From assembly GCA_964374095.1 (NCBI GenBank), contig CAYJXJ010000081.1:1-19496 (forward strand): a stretch of 19,496 bases of DNA, written 5' to 3'. The notes under the pieces were generated by a model. It was not told the origin of the DNA. It did no database searches and saw only the letters and a list, made by a program, of their open reading frames with translations. The position numbers and the translations under genes are program-made. Positions 1 to 6,354 of this stretch are shown here, piece after piece. Every line of letters begins with the position of its first letter. Positions within the stretch are counted from its first letter, which is position 1. The stretch comes from CAYJXJ01 sp964374095 (lineage in GTDB: Bacteria > Elusimicrobiota > Elusimicrobia > UBA1565 > UBA9628).

Positions 1-74
1 GCACATCGTCCCCGGCAGGATGGGCCACGGCTACCTACAAATTTTCAGCGCACCCGCGCTAGACATCGAGCCGC

Positions 75-1931
75 CTAGCGATTGAGTCTCGGCAGAAGCT
101 CGGAAACCACGCGCTCCGCCGACTCGACGGCCCCTTCCATGTAGCCGTTATGCTCGATGGCGGTCTCGGTGCCGGCGAAGTGAAGGCGCCCGGCCGGCTG
201 CCGCAGCCACGGGCCCAATTGCGTGAGTTGGCCGGTCTTCCACAGGCCGGCATAGCCGCCGCGCGAGAATTCTTCCTGGGTCCAGTCTCTTTCCACGTAG
301 CCGCTGGGCACAGAGGCCTCGGGCCCGAAGAGGCGCGCGAGCTCGGCCAGGAAGGCGACCTTGCGCTCAGCCGGGGATCTCGCGCCCCATTCCCGCGCGA
401 ATTTACCGATAATGAAGCCGAGCAGGGCAGGCTCTTGGCCGTCATAGCTGGTGTTGTCGAACACGGCCGCCGCGGGCCCCGAGTTGGAAACGGCCTCACC
501 CGACAGTCCCTGGTCGCGCCAGAAGGCTCTTGGGTATCTGACGATCGTCTTGATGACGGACCCCATCGGCATATTATCGGCGATCTGGTATCTCCGCGGC
601 GGCAGCCCCTCGATGCTTCCGGCCACCATGGGCGGGACCGCGAGCACGACGAACTCGGCATGGAAATCGCCCTGATCGGTGCGGACCGCGACCCCTTCAG
701 GACTCAAGTCGATAGCGCGCACGGGCGCCCCCAGTATGACGCGCCGGCCCAGGCGTCGGGCCAGCTGTTTGGATATCTCCTGCGAGCCGGTGGCCATGCG
801 CGTCTCTTGGGCGCCGTTCTTGACTTCCGCGAGGGCAGTGAGTCCGCCGCCGGAGTTGAGGTAGAAGAGAAAATAGAGCAGGGACATGTCTCCGGGCTCG
901 GCGCCGTAAATGGTGCGCACCGCGGCGTCGAGCAAGTCGCGCGCCGGTTTTAGAAATCCGAAGGGCAGCCATTTGTTTTTCCAGGCCTCCACCGTCATCG
1001 CGTCCCATTCCCGCGCGCGCCGAGCGGCCCAGGGCTTGTCGATGGGCACCTCTTTGCGCATCCTGTCGAGCGTGGATAGTGCGATATGCAGCGCCAACAG
1101 GTTGGGAATCGACACCTTGGGAATAAGGCCCTTGTAGGTAGCGCGCCTGTCGTCGAGTTCCAGCACGCGCTCGCCCTCGGCGTAGGTGGGGAAGGTCGTA
1201 ATCCCGAATTCTTCGGCCAACTTGAACATGCGCCGATGGAGGGGGCTGAGAAACTCGCCGCCCTCGTCGGAATTGGATTTGTCGTTGCCGATGGGCTGGC
1301 TCAGGGTGCGCCCGCCCACGCGATCGCGCGCCTCGATGACGATGGCGTCCACGCCTTTCTGCGCCAGGAGGTCCGCGGTCCTCAAGCCCGCCAGCCCCGC
1401 TCCGATGACGATGACCTGCCTTTTGGCTGTTTTTAGCCCACTCGCGGGGGCGGGGGCCGGCGCATCCGGGATGGGAACCATGGCTGCCTCGCCGACTTCC
1501 GGCGCTGTCTTGGAAACATCGAACAACTCTTCGGAAGCGGCATGAGATCGTAGCAAGGATGCGGGGCCTTTGGCAGCCTCCTCCAGGGTGTCTGCGGCCA
1601 TGCTCAGGGATGCATGGGCCGACATGCCGGCGACCACAGTTCCCGCGGCCGATGCCGCCGGGACAATGGACCGAGACGGGGTTGCCGCCTGGCTTGGCGC
1701 AACGGGGATCATGGGGGACGCCGTCGGCAACGGGAGAAGAGACGTCAGGGCTCCCCATAGTGGGGAAGCGGAAAGCCCGGGATTTAAGGGAGGCGAGCCA
1801 ATACCGGTGAGGCGCGCGGGCCGGGGGCGCTGGACGACGCTCGCCCCCCACGCGGGGGCGGACTCAACGACGGAGGATAACAAGACGACAAGGCAAAGGA
1901 TAAAAGCGGAAGGTCTCTTTATGACATCCAT
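75..1931 (-). CDS. Exported flavin-dependent amine oxidase
   Basis: 618 aa. The core is a flavin monoamine oxidase-type FAD enzyme, a family that oxidises amines using FAD and O2; the substrate cannot be read here. Seen: a hydrophobic signal segment (about residues 7-29), a long Ala/Pro/Ser-rich linker to about residue 165 containing an LFD motif (136-138), the FAD dinucleotide fold VIVIGAGLAG (173-182), the flavin-binding ARDRVGGRT (201-209) and the C-terminal FAGTETA...GYMEGAVESAERV motif typical of the family. Without the linker the length fits the family. It lies 34 bp downstream of the small exported gene 1966-2130 on the same strand, so co-transcription is likely, but a TAAGAT hexamer (1941-1946) 9 bp before the ATG may give a near-leaderless transcript of its own. 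There is no clear ribosome site at this ATG. Confidence 0.9.
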   Translation of the reverse strand: MDVIKRPSAFILCLVVLLSSVVESAPAWGASVVQRPRPARLTGIGSPPLNPGLSASPLWGALTSLLPLPTASPMIPVAPSQAATPSRSIVPAASAAGTVVAGMSAHASLSMAADTLEEAAKGPASLLRSHAASEELFDVSKTAPEVGEAAMVPIPDAPAPAPASGLKTAKRQVIVIGAGLAGLRTADLLAQKGVDAIVIEARDRVGGRTLSQPIGNDKSNSDEGGEFLSPLHRRMFKLAEEFGITTFPTYAEGERVLELDDRRATYKGLIPKVSIPNLLALHIALSTLDRMRKEVPIDKPWAARRAREWDAMTVEAWKNKWLPFGFLKPARDLLDAAVRTIYGAEPGDMSLLYFLFYLNSGGGLTALAEVKNGAQETRMATGSQEISKQLARRLGRRVILGAPVRAIDLSPEGVAVRTDQGDFHAEFVVLAVPPMVAGSIEGLPPRRYQIADNMPMGSVIKTIVRYPRAFWRDQGLSGEAVSNSGPAAAVFDNTSYDGQEPALLGFIIGKFAREWGARSPAERKVAFLAELARLFGPEASVPSGYVERDWTQEEFSRGGYAGLWKTGQLTQLGPWLRQPAGRLHFAGTETAIEHNGYMEGAVESAERVVSELLPRLNR

Positions 1932-1965
1932 ACGATGGGAATCTTACCCGACCTCGCAATCCTTA

Positions 1966-2130
1966 CTACATGATCCGGGACGCAAGCGGATGCTCCGCCA
2001 GCAGCCGCTGTGCCCGCGCCGCGGCCGCCAGCAGGGCGACGTCGCTCTCCAGGGCCGAGATGCCCTCCGCGGGCGTCATGAGCCCCAGGGCCAGGAGCCC
2101 GAGCATCACTCCTACCATCACCTTGGTCAT
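1966..2130 (-). CDS. Small exported peptide, truncated paralogue of the Cys-module proteins
   Basis: 54 aa. The chosen start, MTKVMVGVMLG, has an excellent AGGAGG site 7 bp upstream (2138-2143); a longer in-frame ORF to 2280 has no such support. The N-terminal 50 residues match the 2724 protein: MTK-x-M-x-GVM signal, ALGLM-x-P-x-EGI, then an ALLAAAA-x-AQ helix. It stops before any Cys module, so it is either a decayed or shortened paralogue, or a small exported peptide in its own right. Its promoter region is also homologous to that of the 2724 gene, which shows that gene and control region were duplicated together in divergent orientation. The function is unknown. The amine oxidase gene follows directly. 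Confidence 0.7.
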   Translation of the reverse strand: MTKVMVGVMLGLLALGLMTPAEGISALESDVALLAAAARAQRLLAEHPLASRIM

Positions 2131-2202
2131 TGCAGTCCTCCTTAACCTCCTCGTTCGGCCGCGGGCCAGCGGCCCTTCGGCTCTGCCGGCACTTCGGCTT
2201 TG

Positions 2203-2231
2203 GTCATAGCATGACGTCCGAAGCCCGGCAA
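2203..2231 (-). promoter_or_regulatory. Promoter of the small peptide/amine oxidase genes
   Basis: On the minus strand, TTGCCG (2231-2226), 17 bp, then TATGAC (2208-2203). A related arrangement (TTGCGG, 16 bp, TAGTCC, at 2643-2670 plus) precedes the 2724 gene, with matching sequence in the spacer and downstream. The nearest GTGAC half-site starts 51 bp before the -10 in both. The match to consensus is weak, as expected for an activator-dependent promoter. Confidence 0.5.
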
Positions 2232-2254
2232 CGGGTAGGACTTGTCGCGGGCTT

Positions 2255-2339
2255 GTCACAATTGACAGCGCCACCGTCACCTTTCCGGGTGGTTCCTCGT
2301 CGAAGAAATGCCGGGACCCCCGGTGTCACCCCTAGTCAC
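2255..2339 (-). promoter_or_regulatory. GTGAC direct-repeat array A
   Basis: On the minus strand GTGAC occurs at 2339-2335 and 2329-2325 (10 bp apart), then at 2280-2276 and 2259-2255 (21 bp apart, two turns, with the middle half-site degenerate). The array lies upstream of the 2130 gene. It is one of five arrays with the same layout in this window; see findings. Confidence 0.65.
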
Positions 2340-2371
2340 CATGGCCCTCCCCGCGACCAGGCTGCGGTGGC

Positions 2372-2501
2372 GGCTACGATTGACCCACAGCGGTGTGTAT
2401 GCTGTGGATACCGATCCTCTCCTCCCCTAGGTTTCCGGCCTGGCCAGCGAGCCCCCCGGCTGCGCTGGGGGGCTCGCCTTATGCCGCGGACGGTGATCGC
2501 C
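2372..2501. repeat. 130-bp twin element, copy A (possible structured RNA)
   Basis: Matches 3671-3800 over all 130 bp with only two differences, both in the loop of a CCACAG/CTGTGG hairpin. It also holds a CU-rich unpaired stretch (CCTCTCCTCCCCTAGG) and an 11-bp GC hairpin GCGAGCCCCCC/GGGGGGCTCGC. Stems conserved with changes only in a loop suggest a structured RNA or protein-binding element. A TACGAT hexamer at the left edge could be a -10. There is no convincing ORF. It lies between the divergent arrays A and B. Confidence 0.55.
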
Positions 2502-2532
2502 CTTGGAGGCCGACGGCGTCTGGAGGGCTATG

Positions 2533-2618
2533 GTGACCAAAGGTGACGAGGCGTGCGGCCTGCCTTTCTCCGACGAGGAATCACCCGTTTAAGTGACGGC
2601 GTCTCGTCCATTCGTGAC
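2533..2618 (+). promoter_or_regulatory. GTGAC direct-repeat array B
   Basis: GTGAC at 2533, 2543 (10 bp apart), 2593 and 2614 (21 bp apart). Gaps of 10, 50 and 21 mirror array A (10, 49, 21). The last half-site begins 51 bp before the -10-like TAGTCC (2665-2670) of the 2724 gene. Confidence 0.65.
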
Positions 2619-2723
2619 GGGGCCTTGACAGGTCCCGCCCGCTTGCGGGCTCCGGAGGCCATCCTAGTCCCAGTGCCGAAGGGTCCAAGCCCTCGGCCAA
2701 ACGAGAAGAAAAGGAGGATTGCA

Positions 2724-3458
2724 ATGACCAAGACGATGACGGGAGTGATGGTCGCGCTCGTGGCCCTGGGGCTCATGGCGCCCTCGGAGGGTATTGCGGC
2801 CGTGGAGGGCGACGCCGCCCTGCTGGCGGCTGCGGCGCAGGCTCAGAATGTGTTGTCGGCCAACTCGTCCCTGCGCGAGGGGCGCCAGAGGAAGAGCGAC
2901 GCCGAACTCAAGTTCGAGGCGGACGCCCAGGACTACTGGAATGAGCGTCCCAGCCCGCCTCCGACCGAGAAGGAGTGGTGCGAGGGTGGGGGCCACCATG
3001 TGTTCGTGATCAGCCCCAAGACCGGCCGCAAGTACTGCATCCCGGCCTTCACGGACCGAGGTGGAGCCGGCGAAGGAAACGGGGAGAGGCTCAAGACCAA
3101 GTGGGAGATCGACCGGGAGGTCGAGGCCAACGACTCCTTCCCTGATGCCAAGCCCCCGACCGAGAAGGAGTGGTGCGAGGCCGGCGGACACCATGTCTTC
3201 CGTGTGAGCCCCAAGACCGGCAACAAGTACTGCATCGCGGCCTTCACAGAGCGAGGTGGAGCCGGCGAAGGAAACGGGGAGAGGCTCAAGACCGAGCAAG
3301 AGCTCGTCCAAGAGGTAGCGACCAACGACTACTTCGAGTCCCTGCCCAAGCCTCCACCGCTTACGCCCAAGCAGGAGTGCGAGCGGCAGGCCCCTGAGAA
3401 GGTGTGGGTGATCAGTTCCAAGGGCAACGGCTACTGCCTCAACGCCCTCAACGACTGA
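2724..3458 (+). CDS. Exported protein with three Cys-x18-Cys modules
   Basis: 244 aa, family not recognised. AAGGAGG 6-7 bp before this ATG and the signal-like N-terminus MTKTMTGVMVALVALGLMAP fix the start; upstream in-frame ATGs are rejected. After an Ala-rich helix come three modules: PPTEKEWCE-x-GG-x-HVF, SPKTG-x-KYCI-x-AFT, then a Gly/Glu/Arg linker. The Cys pairs are C86/C105, C151/C170 and C219/C238, each with exactly 18 residues between, suggesting one disulphide per module in an exported protein. The third module is divergent (PPLTPKQECE ... SSKGNGYCL) and ends the protein. A strong terminator follows 19 bp after the stop. Its paralogue is 4288-5001. Export and disulphides are inferred; binding or structural roles are possible but nothing identifies one. 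Confidence 0.85.
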   Translation: MTKTMTGVMVALVALGLMAPSEGIAAVEGDAALLAAAAQAQNVLSANSSLREGRQRKSDAELKFEADAQDYWNERPSPPPTEKEWCEGGGHHVFVISPKTGRKYCIPAFTDRGGAGEGNGERLKTKWEIDREVEANDSFPDAKPPTEKEWCEAGGHHVFRVSPKTGNKYCIAAFTERGGAGEGNGERLKTEQELVQEVATNDYFESLPKPPPLTPKQECERQAPEKVWVISSKGNGYCLNALND

Positions 3459-3476
3459 CGCAGACGGTTCGACAAG

Positions 3477-3513
3477 ACAGGCCCCGGGCTTTCCGCCCGG
3501 GGCCTGTTCTTTC
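3477..3513 (+). terminator. Rho-independent terminator after 2724 gene
   Basis: A 12-bp perfect stem ACAGGCCCCGGG (3477-3488) / CCCGGGGCCTGT (3496-3507) with a 7-nt loop, followed by a T-rich TCTTTC. It sits 19 bp after the stop codon. Confidence 0.85.
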
Positions 3514-3522
3514 GGGGATCGG

Positions 3523-3979
3523 GATGCCGGGTGAACCCCGGTAACGGACCCCGGCCAGGCCCCATGGACATTCCCCGGCCGCCTGCCATCATGGGTGGCG
3601 AGCGGGACTGCGTCAGCAGGAGCTTGGGAGTAACTGAGGAGACGAGGCCTACGGATCTGTCGGATTCGGAGGCTACGATTGACCCACAGGGGTGTGTGTG
3701 CTGTGGATACCGATCCTCTCCTCCCCTAGGTTTCCGGCCTGGCCAGCGAGCCCCCCGGCTGCGCTGGGGGGCTCGCCTTATGCCGCGGACGGTGATCGCC
3801 GAGGGACGGCTCGGGGGGGCCGCTACGATCACTTTCCGGCAGATCCGGGGGGGCTGCCTCCTTACTAGACGCTCCCGGGCTCCCACGGAGGCAGTCCCCC
3901 TTCCGGCACATTATGGCAGGCGGCCGGGGAATGTCCATGGGACCCAGCTCCGGCCCGTCACGGGGATTCACCCGGCATC
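3523..3979. repeat. About 455-bp inverted-repeat element enclosing twin-element copy B
   Basis: The left arm (3523 to about 3670) and the right arm (about 3830-3979) are imperfect inverted copies. The outer 13 bp are perfect (GATGCCGGGTGAA), a 29-bp inner block is perfect (3561-3589 against 3913-3941), and matching extends inward through GGGACTGC (3604) and CGGATCTG (3652). The 130-bp twin element copy B sits almost exactly between the arms. No target-site duplication or transposase is visible. Most of the gap between the 2724 and 4288 genes is this element. Confidence 0.65.
3671..3800. repeat. 130-bp twin element, copy B (possible structured RNA)
   Basis: Second copy of the 2372-2501 element, in the same orientation, with two substitutions in a hairpin loop. 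It carries the same CU-rich stretch and 11-bp GC hairpin. Unlike copy A it is flanked by inverted-repeat arms. Confidence 0.55.
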
Positions 3980-4092
3980 ACCCCCGGGCGGGCGGCCGCG
4001 TCGGGCCTTGAGGCCCCGGGTTCCCTCACCAACCGTCACGGAAAAGGCCCGCGGCGGAACCGGCGGCTCGATCTTGACCCCCGATCCATGAG

Positions 4093-4174
4093 GTGATCCG
4101 CCGTGACTCGGCGCGCGGCCCCCTTCTCCGACGGAGGAAGCGATGAAAAGTGATGGCGGGTGACGCGGCGTGAG
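4093..4174 (+). promoter_or_regulatory. GTGAC direct-repeat array C
   Basis: GTGAT at 4093 and GTGAC at 4103 (10 bp apart); then GTGAT 4150, GTGAC 4160 and GTGAG 4170 (10 bp apart each). The last begins 47 bp before a CATACT -10 candidate (4217-4222). The array lies upstream of the 4288 gene. Confidence 0.65.
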
Positions 4175-4287
4175 ACCCGGGGCCGGGGGTCCCAGCCCGG
4201 AACGGGCCGCGCCGCGCATACTGGGATTGCCTGGCGGGAGAGATTCCCAGAAGGGCAAGAGACGCACGAGACAAAGGAGGCAGTAAA

Positions 4288-5001
4288 ATGACAAAGCAAG
4301 CGCAGCACGTAGTGACGGCCGCCCTTGCCCTGGGCATCTTGATGCCCGTGGGAGCTGAGGCGGTCACCCTGGAGGGCGCCGTGAGCGCCGCATCGGGCAT
4401 CGTGGCCCACTCCCAGAGGGAGCGCGTCCGCCGGCCCAGGACGGACCGGGAGCTCCTGCAGGAGGCCGACGACAAGGACTACATCGCGACCCTGCCGCCT
4501 CCCACCGAGAAGGAGTGGTGCGAGCTGGGGGGCCTGCATGTGTTCGTGATCAGCCCCAAGACCGGGCGCAAGTACTGTATCCCGGCCTTCACGGAGCGCG
4601 GCGGAGGCGGCGGTGAAGGGCGCGGCGAGCGGGAGAAGACCAAGCAGGAGATCGAGCAGGAGGTCGCGGCCAACGACTCCTTCCCGGATTCCCCGCCTCC
4701 GACCGAGAAGGAGTGGTGCGAGTTGGGCGGCAACCACCTCTTCGTGGTGAGCCCCAAGACCGGCAACAAGTACTGCATCACGTCCACCACGGAGCGCGGC
4801 GGCGGTGAGCGCGGCGGCGGCGAGCGGCCCAAGACCCAGTGGGAGATCGACCGCGAGGTCGAGACCCTGGACTACTTCGCCCAGAATCCCCCGCGTGACG
4901 ACCGGACGCCCAAGGAGCAATGCGAGGCCTTCGGCGACAAGAAGTACGTGATCAGCTCCAAGGGCAAGGCGTACTGCCTGGATGCCTTCATAGACGACTA
5001 A
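4288..5001 (+). CDS. Exported protein with three Cys-x18-Cys modules (paralogue)
   Basis: 237 aa, family not recognised. AAAGGAGG (4274-4281) lies 6 bp before the ATG. A signal-like N-terminus (MTKQAQHVVTAALALGILMP, then VGAEA) is followed by a charged stretch and three modules. Cys pairs are C78/C97, C144/C163 and C212/C230; the last pair is one residue shorter. Module text PPTEKEWCELGG ... SPKTG-x-KYCI is shared with the 2724 protein, and linkers such as W/QEID-x-EVE-x-xD are conserved too. The Gly/Arg/Glu linkers differ in length, as expected of repeats that expand and contract. The last module (KEQCEAF ... SSKGKAYCLDAF) matches the divergent third module of the paralogue, so the three-module layout predates the duplication. 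A terminator follows 30 bp downstream. Confidence 0.85.
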   Translation: MTKQAQHVVTAALALGILMPVGAEAVTLEGAVSAASGIVAHSQRERVRRPRTDRELLQEADDKDYIATLPPPTEKEWCELGGLHVFVISPKTGRKYCIPAFTERGGGGGEGRGEREKTKQEIEQEVAANDSFPDSPPPTEKEWCELGGNHLFVVSPKTGNKYCITSTTERGGGERGGGERPKTQWEIDREVETLDYFAQNPPRDDRTPKEQCEAFGDKKYVISSKGKAYCLDAFIDD

Positions 5002-5031
5002 GCTGAGACACGCACGGCAAGACGTTCCAAA

Positions 5032-5072
5032 AACGGGCCCCGGGGCCATCCGCCCCGGGGCCCGTTGCTTGT
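5032..5072 (+). terminator. Rho-independent terminator after 4288 gene
   Basis: A 15-bp perfect stem AACGGGCCCCGGGGC (5032-5046) / GCCCCGGGGCCCGTT (5052-5066), 5-nt loop, followed by GCTTGT. The run of T is poor but the stem is very strong. The first half-site of array D starts 5 bp after the stem. Confidence 0.8.
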
Positions 5073-5153
5073 GACGGAACGTGACCCCCGCCGGCCCCCC
5101 AGCCCCCGTCGAGGAGCGCCGCGCCGTGGTGAGAGGAAGTGACCCGGAGTGAC
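5071..5153 (+). promoter_or_regulatory. GTGAC direct-repeat array D
   Basis: GTGAC at 5071 and 5081 (10 bp apart); then GTGAG 5129, GTGAC 5139 and GTGAC 5149 (10 bp apart each). The spacing (10, 48, 10, 10) nearly equals that of array C. The last half-site begins 46 bp before the -10 candidate TAAGAT (5195-5200) of the 5264 gene. No consensus -35 is seen. Confidence 0.7.
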
Positions 5154-5263
5154 CCCCCTCCCGCGGTTCTCGCCCTCCCGCATCCGCGCGGCGCTAAGAT
5201 GATCCCTGGGCCTCCAGTTAATTGGAAGCCCAGGGAGCACCGGGAAACCGGAGGGAGGTCGAG

Positions 5264-5893
5264 ATGAGCAGAAGCGCAGTACATGTTCTTTCCGTGGCCG
5301 TCGCGAGCGCGTGCCTGGCCGCGTCGGCCCACGCCGCGCCGACGGCGGGAGTCGAGTTCGATCAGGGCCCGGATTCGGCGCGGGTCCTGAAGCAGGCGGC
5401 CGAGGCCGCCAAGTCAATGCCCGCGGTGACGGGCGCGCCGGCGCGGGTAACGCCTCTGTCGGGCGCGTATACAAGCCGGTGGCAAGGGACGGTGGATGCC
5501 TGCCAGCCCCAGCCCCCGGTCGGCAACTCGGGGGATTTCGCGCGGGTGTACCGAGGCTGCTTCAAGTGCCAGGTGTTCAGCTACATCCTGGACTTCAGCA
5601 AGACCCAGGTCGGCATCCAGTGCGAACCCATGCCCCGGGAGGACGACCCGGAATGGAGGTGGGAGAACCGCACGCAGGAGGCCGGCCTGATCACGGCGCC
5701 GGGGCACAACGGCTCGACCATCACCCTGCGCGTCTACGAGCACTATTGGGAGCGGGTGCGCCGGGAGCGGCCGGACCGCGACCATGACCGCCCGGACCGC
5801 GGCCCCATCGGAGGCAACCCCGGCGGGGGCAACCCGGGCGGCCGGGACCCCATCGACCGGCCGGAGCGGCCGGAGCTGCCGGGCGACCGTTAG
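5264..5893 (+). CDS. Exported Cys-containing hypothetical protein
   Basis: 209 aa, family not recognised. GGAGGGAGG 6 bp upstream and a clear signal peptide (MSRSAVHVLSVAVASACLAA, ending SAHA-A near residue 24) fix the start; an in-frame ATG at 5222 is rejected. The middle (about residues 65-160) looks like a compact domain with five cysteines (DACQP, RGCFKCQ, IQCEP and one in the signal), aromatic residues and a final REYEH-like VYEHYWERVRRE stretch. The last 40 residues are an Arg/Asp/Gly/Pro-rich tail (PDRDHDRPDRGP, GGNPGG repeats), probably disordered. It shares the GTGAC-array promoter layout with the Cys-module genes but not their module sequence. Function unknown; co-regulation suggests a role outside the cytoplasmic membrane. 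Confidence 0.8.
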   Translation: MSRSAVHVLSVAVASACLAASAHAAPTAGVEFDQGPDSARVLKQAAEAAKSMPAVTGAPARVTPLSGAYTSRWQGTVDACQPQPPVGNSGDFARVYRGCFKCQVFSYILDFSKTQVGIQCEPMPREDDPEWRWENRTQEAGLITAPGHNGSTITLRVYEHYWERVRRERPDRDHDRPDRGPIGGNPGGGNPGGRDPIDRPERPELPGDR

Positions 5894-5909
5894 GGCCGGA
5901 CTCGAATCT

Positions 5910-6215
5910 TCACCGGCAGCTGTACGCGCGTACAGCTGCCGGTGGATTTCTCCTGCCGCCGCCTCGCTCTATCCACGCGGGAATGGTGATGAGTTTTCGC
6001 TCACGGTCCGCGGCGAACGCCAAACAGGCCTTGATGTCATTGCCGGTGAGGTCGGGAAAATCCTTGAGGATCTCCCCTTCGGACATGCCGGAGGCAAGGT
6101 AGTCAAGCACGTCGTAGACGGTGATGCGCAATCCGCGTATGCAGGGCTTGCCGCCGCGCTTGCCGGGCTCGATCGAGATGTAACGCTTGTAATCCATGAC
6201 CGGCTTTTTCATCAT
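5910..6215 (-). CDS. DUF433 family protein (orphan antitoxin-like)
   Basis: 101 aa. DUF433 proteins are small HTH-like proteins usually encoded next to a DUF5615 PIN-like toxin. Seen: YKRYISIEPGKRGGKPCIRG, then LRITVYDVLDYLASGMSEGE, then ILKDFPDLTGNDIKACLAFAADRE, the classic family layout. No toxin gene adjoins it: downstream is a convergent gene, upstream a divergent one. The start is set by a strong promoter whose -10 ends 7 bp before ATG-ATG; translation could also begin at the internal MDYKRY. The C-terminal tail after ADRERKL is unusual, and its last 11 residues and TGA stop are encoded by a perfect 34-bp palindrome (5911-5944), suggesting that the original end and the partner gene were lost. 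Confidence 0.85.
   Translation of the reverse strand: MMKKPVMDYKRYISIEPGKRGGKPCIRGLRITVYDVLDYLASGMSEGEILKDFPDLTGNDIKACLAFAADRERKLITIPAWIERGGGRRNPPAAVRAYSCR
5911..5944. repeat. Perfect 34-bp palindrome between convergent genes
   Basis: CACCGGCAGCTGTACGC and its exact reverse complement meet with no loop. It starts 17 bp after the stop of the 5264 gene and includes the stop codon of the DUF433 gene. No T-run follows on either strand, so a classical terminator is doubtful; cruciform, transposition scar or bidirectional terminator are options. Confidence 0.8.
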
Positions 6216-6251
6216 CAATCGTAGTTTAACAGAGGATCCGTCGAAAGTCAA
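6216..6251 (-). promoter_or_regulatory. Leaderless promoter of DUF433 gene
   Basis: On the minus strand TTGACT (6251-6246), 17 bp, TAAACT (6228-6223), then 7 bp to the ATG at 6215. With initiation about 7 bp after the -10, the transcript would begin at or next to the start codon. No ribosome site is present, in agreement. Confidence 0.75.
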
Positions 6252-6354
6252 CAGAACCGCCGCGGCCAAAATGACTCCCAAAACAGACGTCCCCATGGGC
6301 GCGTCCAGCGCAAGACAGGCCGCGTCAATTTTGTGATAGACTAATTCCCGCGCC

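Noticed and set aside
150..953. 267-aa plus-strand ORF
   Set aside because: Antisense shadow of the amine oxidase; no family features, typical of GC-rich DNA.
2131..2280. N-terminal extension of the small exported peptide
   Set aside because: Covers the promoter; the strong ribosome site and signal peptide support 2130.
3531..4091. 186-aa plus-strand ORF across the inverted-repeat element
   Set aside because: Runs through repeat arms, a hairpin and array C; the shared arm peptides are noted as a finding but a real gene is unlikely.
4093..5153. GTGAC repeats as a CRISPR or plasmid iteron array
   Set aside because: Units are 5 bp, in small groups tied to gene starts, with no spacers, cas or replication genes.
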